A stretch of DNA of 64,000 bases from the NCBI GenBank assembly GCA_951804985.1, contig OX638131.1, positions 60,892,131-60,956,130 of the forward strand, given 5' to 3'. This document shows positions 1-10,385 of the stretch, one piece after another. This DNA comes from Dryomyza anilis. Taxonomy: Eukaryota; Arthropoda; Insecta; Diptera; Dryomyzidae. The translations under genes were made by a program, and so were the position numbers. The first letter of the stretch is position 1. Each line of letters starts with the position of its first letter. The notes beneath the pieces were generated by a model. That model was given only the letters and a program-made list of their open reading frames with translations, was not told where the DNA came from and did not search any database.

Positions 1-880
1 TTGTCATGGTTGAAAAGCATTTCCAGAGCCAGGATTATTATTAAAAATACTTATTACTTTGTATTGTTTACTAAAACTTTATAAATAATTTATATTTAAC
101 ATCATTTTTACTTTCAGTATTCATAATCTTTGTTTATATTACCGTACATCATAGTATTAAATTTTTATATTTTAATTGTAAATTTATATCGAACATTTTA
201 CTTATGCCACTGTGTACATATTTTATTTAACTTTAAAATCTTTAATTTTTTCTTAATATATAGAAATTCTTTTATTTATAATTTCATTAGCACATGAATC
301 AGTGCTAATTCTATTCAAAAATACTTAGCTATTTATTCATGCACTAATTTGTGAATTTAAACATTATTGACAATTTTCAATAATGGTAAGCGCGCGCGAT
401 TTATGCATAACTACTTTTGTACATTCAATAGGTACATATATATTTTCATTACCGTGTAATGATCACATTTAAAACGTTTGTTAATTATGTTAGATTGTGT
501 ATTGTATTTTTTTCTTATCATTCAATTATTGTTCAAATTTTTACGCTGCATTAACGTATCTCGTTTAATTTTCGGTACATTAGTGCAGTGTTCCTAGATG
601 CAAAACGCTGAATTGCATTTTATCGCTTATAACATTAGCTCCTCCCTTCTATATGTGCTCCACTTTAGTGTGTGCTACGCTAACACCTATCTGTACTTCA
701 AGTGCAATGATCTTTCTGTTGTCTGTTTCCATTGAAAATGCTCTTGACAATGAAACTGAAGTACTGACCTATCTCAATTATAGTGACAATGTATATTTTA
801 TTGCATTGGCAAATTCGTACTGAATTCTTGTTTATGAAATATCTAATATAATCTTCTTTATACTTTATTCCTTTCTCATT
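1..880. other. AT-rich sequence without a recognisable gene
   Basis: No open frame with a recognisable domain is visible on either strand. By position it lies downstream of the integrase end of the minus-strand gypsy-1 element, so it may hold that element's 3' untranslated part. No copy of the LTR seen at 6,203-6,622 occurs here, so the 3' LTR is missing or lies left of the window. Confidence 0.4.
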
Positions 881-884
881 TAAT

Positions 885-2150
885 ACTTGAAACTTTATCG
901 CCTTCCTTAAAAACTACCGTATTTAATGTATTATCGTAACTTCGTTTAGATCTTTCCTTAGCTTGTTCTTGCTTTTGTCTGACTATCTCATGTGTACGCT
1001 GTATTTGGTATTTTAATACCATATTGTAATCTTCTTACTTACTTACTTAAATGGCCCTTACAACCGTGGGTCGGTTTTGGCCGCTGAGATGAAGCCGCGC
1101 CAGTCGGATCTGCTTTGCGCGAGCTGGTTGCCAGGTTGTCCTCAACTTGGTCTTTCCAACGCTGATTTGGACGCCCTCTTCTACGCTGTCCACCTTCGAG
1201 TTTCGATTCAAGCACCTTCTTGGCTGGAATGTTTTCATCCATTCGTTCGACATGACCGAGCCGCTGGATCTTGATGCGCTTGACTATGTCAATGTCGTCG
1301 AATAACTCATACAGCTCGTGGTTCATCCTGATTCGATACTCGTTAGCAAAGCAGATAGGGCCAAAGATTTTACGGAGAATCTTTCTCTCTAACGCTCCCA
1401 GTACTATTGTAATCTTCACTGTTATAAATTGGAGAACATTTTCGTTTTAGGTTAGTTGGCATGTCAAATTCAAATCCGTATAAAGTACGACAAGGCGTTT
1501 GCCCTGTTGACATATGCACTGTGTTATTATGCACATGCATTGCCGAATTCAACCATTGGTCCCAGCTGAACCCATCCTCTTTTGCAAAACATCTCAAATA
1601 CTCCGCTAAAGGTCTGTGCCTTTGTTCTAACGAGCATTCGCCTGCGGGTGATAAGGTGTAATATGCATTTTTTTAATGTTTAATAACTTGCACGTGTCAT
1701 AAAATAATTTTGACACAAAATTTGACCCATTATCTGTAATTAAAATTTACGGAATATTATAACGCGTGATAATTTCCTCATAAAAAGCTTTAGCTACTCT
1801 GCTTGCTTCCGCTTCTGGGATAGCTACGCAGCACATGTATTTTGAAAAATCGTCTTGAAAAGTTAATATATATTTATTTCCCGATACTGTTTCGGGCCAA
1901 ATTCCTACCAAGTCCATATAAACCTTATCGAATGGACGTGTTGCCGCATCTGTCAAAACCATTGGCATTTTGGTTAACTTTGAAATTTTGTTCATTTGGC
2001 ATTTAGGACAGTTTCTTACATATTCCTTTATTTGTTTCTGCATACCCCTCCATTTAAATTGTTTCTTAATTCTAAAGTATGTTTTAAGTGTGCCCTGATG
2101 GCCTCCTAGTGCTGAATCATGAAAATCTTTCATCACGGTTTTAATCTCAT
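885..2150 (-). pseudogene. gypsy-1 integrase, interrupted
   Basis: The minus-strand frame at 1,747-2,136 shows the HHCC zinc-binding region (H-x-GGHQG, later NCPKCQ) and the first catalytic Asp in a YMDLVG context. The central core between about 1,620 and 1,746 is out of frame. The frame at 1,410-1,597 holds the NNTVH and TP-rLYG signature typical of the end of the Gypsy integrase core. The C-terminal helix and GDKV strand continue at 885-1,034, on the far side of a LINE insertion at 1,035-1,404. In the family this enzyme inserts retrotransposon cDNA into the chromosome. The insertion, stops and shifts make it inactive. Confidence 0.8.
1035..1404 (-). mobile_element. 5'-truncated LINE fragment, RTE-like, with 13-bp target duplication
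   Basis: The minus strand encodes the C-terminal tail found in many insect LINE reverse transcriptases: KILRKIFGP, NHELYEL, a GHVERM box and RRRGRP-x-RWKDQ. The stretch ends in a TTAAG/TAAG-type microsatellite tail. It is flanked by a 13-bp direct repeat, TATTGTAATCTTC, at 1,022-1,034 and 1,405-1,417. That is a target-site duplication and fixes the insertion limits. The insertion splits the gypsy-1 integrase reading. Assignment to the RTE/BovB side rather than another clade rests on the tail motif alone. Confidence 0.8.
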
Positions 2151-2159
2151 CTGGATCAG

Positions 2160-3255
2160 TTAATATTTAAGCTGAATTCGTTTCATTATTTGTATCTATT
2201 ATTGTTTCATCTACGACTGGTGTACTGATTTGTGGTTTTGTTTTTGTGATTTGCTGATCCAAAATATTTTGTGTAGTTTTGGATCGTGTTTGTACGGCTG
2301 TAATATCTGGTTCTATATATGGTATTCTGCATAAAGCATCCGCATTTAAATTTTTTTTTGCCTGGTTTGTAAATTATTTCAAAATCATATTCCTATAATT
2401 TGTGTCGGAAACGCGCAAGGCGGGATGTCTGATCTTTTAAATTTGCAATACCTTTTAGAGGCTGATGATCTGTAAAAATTTTGAATGTTCGCACTAATAG
2501 TTATGTTCTAAAATTCTTTGTTGCTCAAACAATTGCTAAAAATTCTTTTTCAATGGTAGAATATAGTTTTCTGCTCCATTTAAAGTTCTACTTGCAAACG
2601 CGATCGGTCGGTCGCTTCCAACTTCACCTTGAGATAGGACTGCACCTACTGCTTCGTTACTTGCGTCTGTTGTTATTAAAAAAGTTTTTGTAAAATCTGG
2701 ATATGCTAATATTGGAGGTGAAATTATTGATTCTTTCAATTTAATAAATGAATTTTAACAATCGTCCGTCCATTTAAATTTAATGTCCTTTTTTAGTAAA
2801 TTATTAATTGGTAAAGATAACCTTGCCATATTGCTTATGAACTTTCTGTAATAATTAAAGAAGTACAAGAATGCTTGTACTTCTTTTCTGTTTCTTGGTA
2901 CTGGAATATTTTTATGCATTCGACCTTAACGGGGTCTGAACATTTATGCCCTAAATATTTGTTTTACGGTTACGTCATTTAATTTACGAAAATCTATGAC
3001 AAGTCTCCATTTTATGTTACCGTCTTTGTCGCTCTTCTTCGGTACCAATAATAATGGTGAATTCCAGGGTGATATGCTTGACGATATAATGCCAGCATTT
3101 AACATTTTGTTAACCTGTCTATTAATTTCCTCTCTATGTGTGTGTGGAAGTTTGTATTGCTTTTGGTTAATTGGTGGTTGATTACATTGTGTTGTTATGT
3201 CGTGTTCAAGTATCGGCGTGTATGACAGTTCGTCACCTTCTAAGTGAAAAAACAT
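2160..3255 (-). pseudogene. gypsy-1 reverse transcriptase and RNase H, core deleted
   Basis: The frame at 2,944-3,255 begins the RT fingers (PWNSPLLLVPKK, then WRLVIDFRKLND). Immediately downstream, in another frame, the sequence resumes with a YLGH-like motif and the DPVKV connection that normally follows the palm. About 150 codons carrying the catalytic YxDD are therefore absent. RNase H sequence follows at 2,536-2,739 with TDAS and AVLSQ motifs. The region cannot encode a working polymerase. Confidence 0.8.
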
Positions 3256-3782
3256 CGTGGTAAGAAATACAAAGATTTTAAAGAATTATCGATATTAATT
3301 TTTTCTAATAATCTATTAATCCTATTTTTTATATTCACTGAATAAATTCAGTGAATATATATAGAATTGTTATATATAGAATTGTTTGTATTTGATTCCC
3401 TATACTGATAAAAATTTGAAAATTTTGGTTTAAAATTGTTGTCTATTATAATGTCCTTTTCTGTAGCATTTAATACTGAAATTTTGGTTAACATTCGATA
3501 AGCTTTCTCCCAAATATACTCCAGGATAAATTTCTTGTTTATGTATTAATACAATTGGAATTTTTGTTTTTGTTTAATTTACGGTTCTCGGCATTATTTT
3601 TATTTCATGATTGTAATAAATATTTTCTATGTCGGCTCACGTTTTCATTGGTAATCGGATAGTGTGATTCTTTCCTTTATCATAGAATGTTATGGTCTTA
3701 TTAATTGCGTTTATTACGGATCTGTTCCATATGTTATCCTGTCCCATTATTCCGTCTGCTGGTATTCCTTGTTCAAGAGATA

Positions 3783-4034
3783 CTATACATGCATTATTAA
3801 ATGTAACCACTTTATATTACTGTGTTGTATATTGGTCGTGCCTAACGTCCTTACGCATCCACCAAAAGCCCCATTAAAATCTTTCTTACTATTCTTTTCA
3901 AAATCAGGTAGTTGTGTCATTGCACCTTCCTTTATTATTCTTGCATCTGCTCCTGAGTCTACTAGTAATATGAGTTTTCCATTTTTAGCTGCCTCGCAAG
4001 GTACTTCAATGAACACATCAATTACATTAGACAA
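3783..4034 (-). pseudogene. gypsy-1 aspartic protease fragment
   Basis: An 83-residue minus-strand frame contains LLVDSGADARII, the DSGA active-site motif of retropepsins. The normal role is maturation of Gag-Pol. It sits between the gag knuckles and the RT, as expected for Ty3/Gypsy. The frame is not fused to RT, because stops and shifts separate them. Confidence 0.75.
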
Positions 4035-4153
4035 TTTGAAGCAGTCCCCCTTTCTATTGTATATTTTGTTAATTCATTTTTTATTTAATCCACTCTACTG
4101 TTGTCTGATTTTTTTATCATAACATGTTATAAAATGTTCAAACTTTTCAAACA

Positions 4154-4477
4154 TTATATATTGTTCACCTTTTGACCTATTTGCATTTCTTCCCATACAC
4201 ATCTTTGCCGATTAGTTTCATCCGCTACTAATTTAATCATGTTTGCCCCTATTGCTATTATCATATATATAAAGAAATGTATTAATGCAAAAATTACCAT
4301 TGTCACTCCCTCACAATCAAACCACGGTGGATCAATATGTGTATCAACGGTCACTTCCGACGTCTGATTTGCAATATTTTCCTCCTTCGGTTTTCTCTCT
4401 TTTTTATGAGTTTGGGTAGTTAATGTGATCACAGACTCTTCAGCCTTATTATTTACTATTTCTACCCTTTTTGACAT
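4154..4477 (-). pseudogene. gypsy-1 gag-pol linker region, unrecognised
   Basis: A 107-residue minus-strand frame lies between the last gag zinc knuckle and the protease. The N-terminal half is charged (KKERKPKEEN) and the middle has a hydrophobic stretch (ALIHFFIYMIIAIGANM). I recognise no domain. Position suggests a degraded linker of the polyprotein. The hydrophobic part could be a chance frame or a small insertion. Confidence 0.35.
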
Positions 4478-4530
4478 AATTTTACTATTTTTAATGGGTC
4501 CCCAGCTTACTGGCCTTGGCTGGGCCCCTG

Positions 4531-5992
4531 TTAGTTTCCCTTGTTTTGATCATTATTCTCCCTCGCCAGACAATCCCTCTTGGCGTAACAATTAGTTTCC
4601 ACATGACCAAGTCTACGACACCAATTACATTTTAAATTATTTCTAGGGGTATTCCCATTGTTATTGTTATTATTTCTATTATTATTATTATTGGCACGGT
4701 ACGTAGTGTTATGTCCTGTTTGCAAATTGTTGTTTCCCTATTAACGTCCAAACCCTTCCTTATTTTGAGCTTCTAATCTAATGGAAGCACACCTCCAACT
4801 GTGCCCATATTTTCCACACTCTATACAAAACGGTGTGTTCTTCCGCGTAATACATTCGTCTCGTGTATGTCCTTTTTTCTGGCAAAAAGAGCATGTTGGT
4901 CGTATTTTTGATACTTCTGTTTTATTTTGAGTTGATATTTTGTGATTCAGTGGGGTTGTTTGAAAATGGTTGTTTTGAATACTATTCGTTGGACTGGTTA
5001 CAGATCGTTGTTCGAAACTGTACACTTCCTCGGGGAATCTCGGACCCCCTTGAATTGTTATATGGGCTTTTAATGCTTCATCTAATAAATCATTCAAGTT
5101 TTCTGCTTTGCTGCTTAATAATAGAACCTTTATTGTCGGATCTTTTACACCTACCTTGAATGCTGTCAGAACTGAGTTTACTAGTTCCGTATTAAAAACG
5201 TCTGTAGGTAGATTTTCTTTTTGTACCTTGAATCTGCTATTTCATTAGCTTTTGCCCATAATCTTTCTAATCTTCTGGCAAATGTCCTCAGACTCTCACC
5301 ATCCGTCTGATATGCATTTCTTATACTATCCTGAACCGAATCTAAAGTAGTCATTTTTAAATATGTATTTCTTAGAACGTCAAATAACTCCTCTAATTCA
5401 TTGAACTTTCTTGTGCGGACTAGATCATAAGCGTCACCAAGAAAATGCAGTTTGACACAGCTAATGAATTCTTCTTTGTTTTCTTCTGTAATTTTCAGAC
5501 TTGCTAACGCACAACCGTTCATGAATCTATAAAGTTCAGATTTAACGGACGGTGATTCCGATCCCATAAAAAATGGAACCACACTTCCTACGTATTTCGC
5601 TACAGTATCTAACGACATTTCTAATGTTGTCTCCGGTGCTGTTATTTTATCAAACTTTCCTTCAATCTGTAATGCCTCCTTATGATATAATGATGTTTCG
5701 TGGGCTAGCTTAACTTCCGATTCTAAAAATCTGATTTTCGATTCTAATTCCCTTACTTTATTATTGGCTTCTTCTAATGTTTCGAATTCTAGTCTGGGCT
5801 GTTGGCTCAGTGCTCGTTCAATTAATTCGTCCGAAATATCTTTTTTTTCAGCAAAGTTCTTAATTTTTCGTTTTCTTCCTCTATTCCACTAGCCTGATCT
5901 AACAACTCCTGCCGTTCTTCTACAATATAAATCTGCAAGTTGTCCTAATAAATTTCTCTATGCTACTTCCAATTCCATAAAGTTCGCCATAT
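4531..5992 (-). pseudogene. gypsy-1 gag with coiled coil and three CCHC knuckles
   Basis: Reading on the minus strand from about 5,992, the N-terminal part (5,640-5,950) is rich in E, K and heptad-like leucines, compatible with a coiled coil. The 145-residue frame 5,181-5,618 is capsid-like (SELYRFMNG, LRTFARRLERLWAKAN). The frame 4,741-5,097 carries two zinc knuckles (CSFCQKKGHTRDEC and CIECGKYGHSWRC), and 4,531-4,725 a third (CNWCRRLGHVETNC). Gag packages the element RNA in cytoplasmic particles. Several shifts break it. Confidence 0.8.
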
Positions 5993-6189
5993 AATCATTC
6001 AATTAAAATTTATAAATTTGTTTTCTTTCTTTCTATCATTTAATTTCACCATTTATTTACTGCTTTCACTCAAACTCACTAAAATTGACTCAATATTTAA
6101 TTATTCTGTAGTTCTTCATTTATTTATTTATTTTTTTAATGCTCCTTTAAATTCGTCCTTCAGTCCTTTTTGTGGATTCTTGAAGAACC

Positions 6190-6200
6190 GGGTGCGCCAA
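6190..6200 (-). promoter_or_regulatory. candidate primer binding site of gypsy-1
   Basis: On the minus strand the LTR ends in CAACA and is followed, three bases later, by TGGCGCACCCGG. TGG at this place pairs with the CCA end of a tRNA. I could not assign the tRNA with certainty. Confidence 0.5.
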
Positions 6201-6202
6201 AA

Positions 6203-6622
6203 TGTTGAGGGCTCCAGGGGTCCTTTTGTACTTGCCTTTTATTGATGAAACCGTCAGTGACAATTTTCCCTCGAAGTCCACAATTCTTTCCTAACATTTA
6301 TTATTAAATAAAAACGCAAGGATATTTTAGACTTACTTTATACTTTTATTAATTATTTTTAAGTATTTTTACAAGCTTGAGTTTAAACTGAAAACACGTC
6401 TGCTCTCTAAGGCAGTCAAAATTTTTTAAGCAGACTTAATTTTATATCCTGAAAGTATGTACTCATAAACATTATGCACTTGTTCCAGTTACGTCGTAGA
6501 CGTTATGTTAAGTTAACATGCATCTGTTATTGTGCTTTTAGGTTTGAACTTTATGTGCATACTGGTTATGTGCAGTCTTTCTTAAATACATAAACAAAAA
6601 AAAACGTTTCTGATTCACAACA
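6203..6622 (-). repeat. 5' LTR of gypsy-1
   Basis: The block is bounded by TGTTG and CAACA, as LTRs are. It lies directly beside the TGGCGC primer-site candidate and the gag start, and its outer end cuts a DINE-1 sequence. There is no second copy in the window, so the assignment rests on structure and position rather than on an LTR pair. Confidence 0.6.
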
Positions 6623-6806
6623 GTAGTAGGGATTTCAACAGACGGACAGACAGACAGACAGACGGACATCGCTAAATCGACTCAGGAGATCATGCTGATC
6701 AAGAATATATATATACTTTTCCATACCAGAGATGCTTCCTTCTCGGTGTTACAAACGGCGTACCAAACTGAATATACCCTTTCACTCTTAGTGTAGGGTA
6801 TAAAAA
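6623..6806 (-). mobile_element. DINE-1/mini-me fragment (5' part)
   Basis: It matches the first quarter of the fuller copy at 9,667 in opposite orientation: the terminal TATACCCTACAC, the CCGTTTGTAACACC block, (TA)n, the core around TTGATCAGCATGA and the GTCC/GTCT repeats. It stops where the gypsy-1 LTR begins, so the LTR inserted into it. Confidence 0.8.
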
Positions 6807-7019
6807 CTATCAATGAAATTATCTATTTCAGAATTCTCTAAATTACGATCTGAAGGAGGCAAAATCACCGACAGTTCAGAATCCAAATCAGAAAATGAAC
6901 CCAAAGTGGAGATACTAAAATTTTTATTTATCAAGAAACGAAGACCCATTAGGGTATGAAGGATTTACGTCACAAATTCTACAAAAGTCGAATGAGAAAT
7001 CTTGAAGCTTAAAAATCTT

Positions 7020-7260
7020 GAAGTTTAAATAAAACCTTCCCATTTGCATTATCAAATATATCACCCCATGCCTGATTTGTTGAATTCAAGTCACCACCTA
7101 TAAAAAAAACCGTCAACATTTTTAGAAAGATTATTTATTTGAATAAATGATTTTGATAATTCCATTGTAATCAGTAGTGATAAAATAAATAAGTAATTCA
7201 ACTTAAATCAGACCTACCTACTAACGATTTTAAATGGGATAAAAAACCTTAGTTTCGATT
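7020..7260 (-). pseudogene. LINE endonuclease scrap (left arm)
   Basis: The reverse complement at about 7,070-7,110 encodes GGDFNS followed by AWGD, the catalytic region of apurinic-type LINE endonucleases. The same stretch occurs in the right arm near 12,250. It is short and lacks the rest of the fold. Confidence 0.6.
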
Positions 7261-7289
7261 TATATAACTCTAATCTTTTTTTTTTGTGG

Positions 7290-8545
7290 GATAAAAATAG
7301 AGCCACATTACTCAGACAGGGTGATATCCATTGTGCTGTGACCCAGTTTCCTGGTTTTTAATGATACTTATTAGATTCATTATTGAATCTAAGAAGGCTA
7401 TTGTGTGATAAAGAGTAAAGCTGATCCACTCTCATCACGTCTGTGTCAAAGATTTGCCTTCTAATTCTAGAAAATGCTGGACAGTCACAGAGATAGTGCT
7501 CTGTGGTGCCAGTGTCTTCGTAGCAGGCAGAACATAAGGCGCTTTCGGACAGGCCGATTGCGTTCATGTGTTTTTCACATGCGCTGTGTCCCGTTAGAAG
7601 TCCCGTCAGTTTTCTGCACTCCTTTCTACTTAAGGAAAGTAGAAACGAGGCCGATCTTTTGGTTATCGTCGGTGTCATGAACTTGGAGAATCTGCATTTC
7701 GTCTCATTCAGCCATCTGCTCTTGTGTGCAGAGGCGACCCAAGAGGTGATGGCGTATTTTCCCGTAGATGCAGGTAGTCCAAGCACAGGTTCCCGTTCAA
7801 ATGGATTATCCTCAGATCCAGCACGTGCTAGTTCGGCAGATGTATCATTGCCCGAAACTCCTTTATGGACCGGCACCCAAATCAGTTTCAGTGTATTGTA
7901 TTTACCAACACCATTGAGTCGTGATCTGCATTGTCGTACAATTTTGGATGTGATGACCGGGTTGTTCAAAGCCATAAGAGCAGCCTGACTATCGCTGCAA
8001 ACTGATATAGCTCTGTTCTGTCATCTATTATCCGCAATGTCGTCCATAGCCATAAGTATGGCATACATTTTGGCTTTAAATACCGTGGCATTATCGCCTA
8101 AGGCGAAGTAAAGTCTGCGGTCATTCGGTTCCACAAACACTCCAGCACCAGATCCCTGATCGGTTCGGGAGCCGTCTGTAAAAATGCGGTGTGACCCTCT
8201 ACCCGGCTCACAGTCAGGCGTTAGCCAGTCATGAATGTCAGGTTGGCAAACCTCAAAATTTCGTCTTGGTAATATTTCTGTTATCATTGCATCAGAGGGC
8301 ATCTCCAGTAGACAGGTGTCTAATGGAGTGTCAAGTGCAATGTCAGAGATATTCCAGGGAACATTAAACCAGAAACCACCTCGTTTTAGTCTCCAGCAGC
8401 CTTTCATGGCTTCGCCTCTGATGAAGATGTCAAGTGGTGGTAGGCTTAAGATTGCATTCATTGCTGGACCAGGTGTAGTGGGAAAGGCACCTGTAACACC
8501 CAGACACACGGTTCTCTGAATCTTGGCAAGACTAGTTGTCACGCA
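7290..8545 (-). pseudogene. 3' end of a LOA-type LINE: RT tail, RNase H, CCHC (left copy)
   Basis: Minus-strand frames 8,021-8,542 and 7,358-7,975 cover the end of the RT (QRTVCLGVTGAFPTTP, LPPLDIFI), then an RNase H domain. TDGSRT gives the first Asp, KMYAIL the Glu, SDSQAAL the second Asp and GNDTSAELA the last Asp. A cysteine/histidine segment follows (CSACYEDTGTTEHYLCDC). R1 itself lacks RNase H, whereas LOA and I types have it. The copy is 5'-truncated at 8,545 and a shift near 8,000 separates the two frames. Confidence 0.85.
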
Positions 8546-9028
8546 CTAGTTGTCACATAAATTATAACGTAATTCGAAATCAACATATAACTATCTAATT
8601 ACATTATAATGGAATTGCATTATTATTTTGTTCAGATTGAATTATTATTATACGATATTTAAACATAAATTGCTTTAATCGCGGATTTACATGAATTTAC
8701 TATATTAATGTTTCTGTAGAAATGTATATTTTTCATCAGATATTAATATATGTATGATTGATATTTCTGCTATTTAACACACCCAAAGTCAATAAAAGGT
8801 TCTTTGTATTATATGTATTTGGTTATTCGTGATTGTTATGTGACAATACATTTTTATGCAAAATGGTATCGCACAATAACTGCAAAAATTTACAACGAGA
8901 AACAAAATAAACGCAGCTGCGATATTAAACGCAGCCCAACTTCGAAACAACATCAACACGTCACCAACGTCGGCCGCTAATTTTCCATTACCTGAAGCGA
9001 GAATAATACTGGAAGCAAAGGTAACCAG

Positions 9029-9115
9029 TTGGGAAGGTTAGATCACATGGGAAATTTTAAAGTAGGTGTAATTATGATAGTTCGGATTATCAAAATTATA
9101 GTCGGTCTAAGCCGA
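9029..9115 (-). mobile_element. DINE-1 3'-end fragment
   Basis: It matches the last 85 bp of the DINE-1 copy at 9,667-10,385 in opposite orientation and stops inside the terminal hairpin. The cut marks the inner edge of the left inverted-repeat arm. Confidence 0.8.
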
Positions 9116-9329
9116 TATTTTGACAACGTTATTTCGTAGATCTGGGTCTCTGCCATCTTTTTCTTAAACCGCGGCCATTTTACGATGAATTTTCCGGAAA
9201 TATTACCACTCTTGTATGCATGGCATATTTCAGGGACTTTTGCAGAAAGCATACTTTAGGGACCGGAGCATAAACTATTCTTTACATCCAAAAAATATGT
9301 ATAATATAATATATAATAAAATATATATA

Positions 9330-9335
<6 letters not shown>

Positions 9336-9416
<81 letters not shown>
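9336..9416. repeat. (TA)n microsatellite
   Basis: An almost pure AT dinucleotide run of about 80 bp lies in the spacer of the inverted repeat. Long TA tracts form cruciforms and are prone to breakage, which is relevant to the palindrome around it. Frames read through it are poly-(Tyr-Ile) artefacts. Confidence 0.95.
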
Positions 9417-9419
<3 letters not shown>

Positions 9420-9666
9420 CGGTTCCCACTTAGCGCTTGCTGTAAAATAAACTATAAAACTAAGCACTAAGCGGTTGTCCCTATGCTACTGCGAAACCCA
9501 CTTGGTCAACTTAATAGCAGCGGTCATCGTTCGTATCGGTCGAAGCGTATGGTAAGTCGGTCGGCAGCAAAAGAGACCGATCTCTGTTGTGCGCTGGCTT
9601 TTATACTTCTCGCCACTGGAATCTGGTTCCCCGTGAATGTTGTTGTTTTGTTGCCTTCATCTTTTT
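9417..9666 (-). repeat. LTR-like remnant with TATA box
   Basis: About 250 bp of higher-GC sequence contains, on the minus strand, a TATAAAAG motif followed by a start-like purine-rich region, as in retroelement LTRs. No second copy or internal region is visible, so the assignment is weak. Nothing else was recognised here. Confidence 0.3.
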
Positions 9667-10385
9667 ATACCCTACATTAAGAGTGAAAGGGTATATTCAG
9701 TTTGGTACGCCGTTTGTAACACCCAGAAGGAAGCATCTCCGGTATGGAAAAGTATATATATTCTTGATCAGCATGACCTCCTTAGTCGATTTAGCGATGT
9801 CCGTCTGTCTGTCCCTCTGTCTGTCCGTCTGTCCGTCTGTCTGTCTGTCTGTCTGTTGAAATCCCTACTACTTTTAAAATTGAAGAGCTAGATAAATGAA
9901 ACTTATAACTTAGATTACTAATATACCTACGCTGTATGTGCGAGATCGGTCCATTGTGACCTATGATCCGACCACTTATGTTCAAATACCTCATATAAAA
10001 TGTACGTATAAAGATCAATTTTTATGTATACGTGCTTAGGTAAACTTTTTTGGTCAAATATATATTGACATCATGCTCAAATACATGATAATAATGTTTT
10101 CCGGCGAAAAGACTTGTGGTTCACAAAAAAATATCGAAATTCGGTACACCTACCCATTTGTAAATATGGGTATCAAATGAATGGAAATTCTTCAGCGATT
10201 GAATGTTTGTAGTTATTTTCAGGATTCGTATACCCTGGTGACCTATATATCACTTTGAATGGTAACCACACATATGTGTAGGGTATTTATAGTCGGCTTA
10301 GACCGACTATAATTTTGAAAATCCTAACTATCATAATTACACCTACCTTAAAATTTCCCATGTGATCTAACCTTCCCAACTGGTT
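9667..10385 (+). mobile_element. DINE-1/mini-me element, fullest copy
   Basis: A non-coding Helitron-like family member. It opens with TATACCCTACA, then carries a (TA)n run, the conserved core around CTTGATCAGCATGA and a long GTCT/GTCC microsatellite. It closes with GTGTAGGGTAT and a nine-base-pair hairpin (TATAGTCGG, six-base loop, CCGACTATA), plus the conserved end GTGATCTAACCTTCCCAACT. The opening and the pre-hairpin segment are subterminal inverted repeats. Frames through it are not genes. Confidence 0.85.

Larger units (their letters stand above)
880..6622 (-). mobile_element. gypsy-1: decayed Ty3/Gypsy LTR retrotransposon
   Basis: Read on the minus strand, the segment has the Ty3/Gypsy order: LTR, gag with coiled coil and three CCHC knuckles, protease with DSGA, reverse transcriptase, RNase H, then integrase with HHCC and a DDE core. 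Every part carries stops or shifts. The RT catalytic core is deleted and a LINE fragment sits in the integrase C-terminal region. Only the 5' LTR is in the window. It inserted into a DINE-1 copy, whose remnant abuts the LTR at 6,623. Confidence 0.85.
6805..9115 (-). repeat. left arm of a 2.2-kb inverted repeat
   Basis: The segment is the reverse complement of 10,300-12,514 apart from scattered substitutions, one unalignable stretch near 6,895-7,025 and small indels. It contains a LINE endonuclease scrap, a LOA-type LINE 3' end, about 480 bp of unassigned flank and the last 85 bp of a DINE-1. Sharing of the unassigned flank shows duplication of one locus rather than two independent insertions. 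Confidence 0.9.

Noticed and set aside
7474..8519. Plus-strand frames over the LOA-type LINE
   Set aside because: They are shadows of the minus-strand RT/RNase H frames, recognised by the real domain motifs on the other strand. The same applies at 34,864-35,324 and 37,828-38,293.
9216..9467. Overlapping Tyr-Ile-rich open frames on both strands
   Set aside because: They are translations of the (TA)n tract and have no coding value. The same holds at 13,956-14,268 and 16,830-17,166.
9587..10018. Cys/Leu/Ser-rich and Thr/Asp-rich frames
   Set aside because: They read through the GTCY microsatellite of DINE-1 and are by-products of the repeat.
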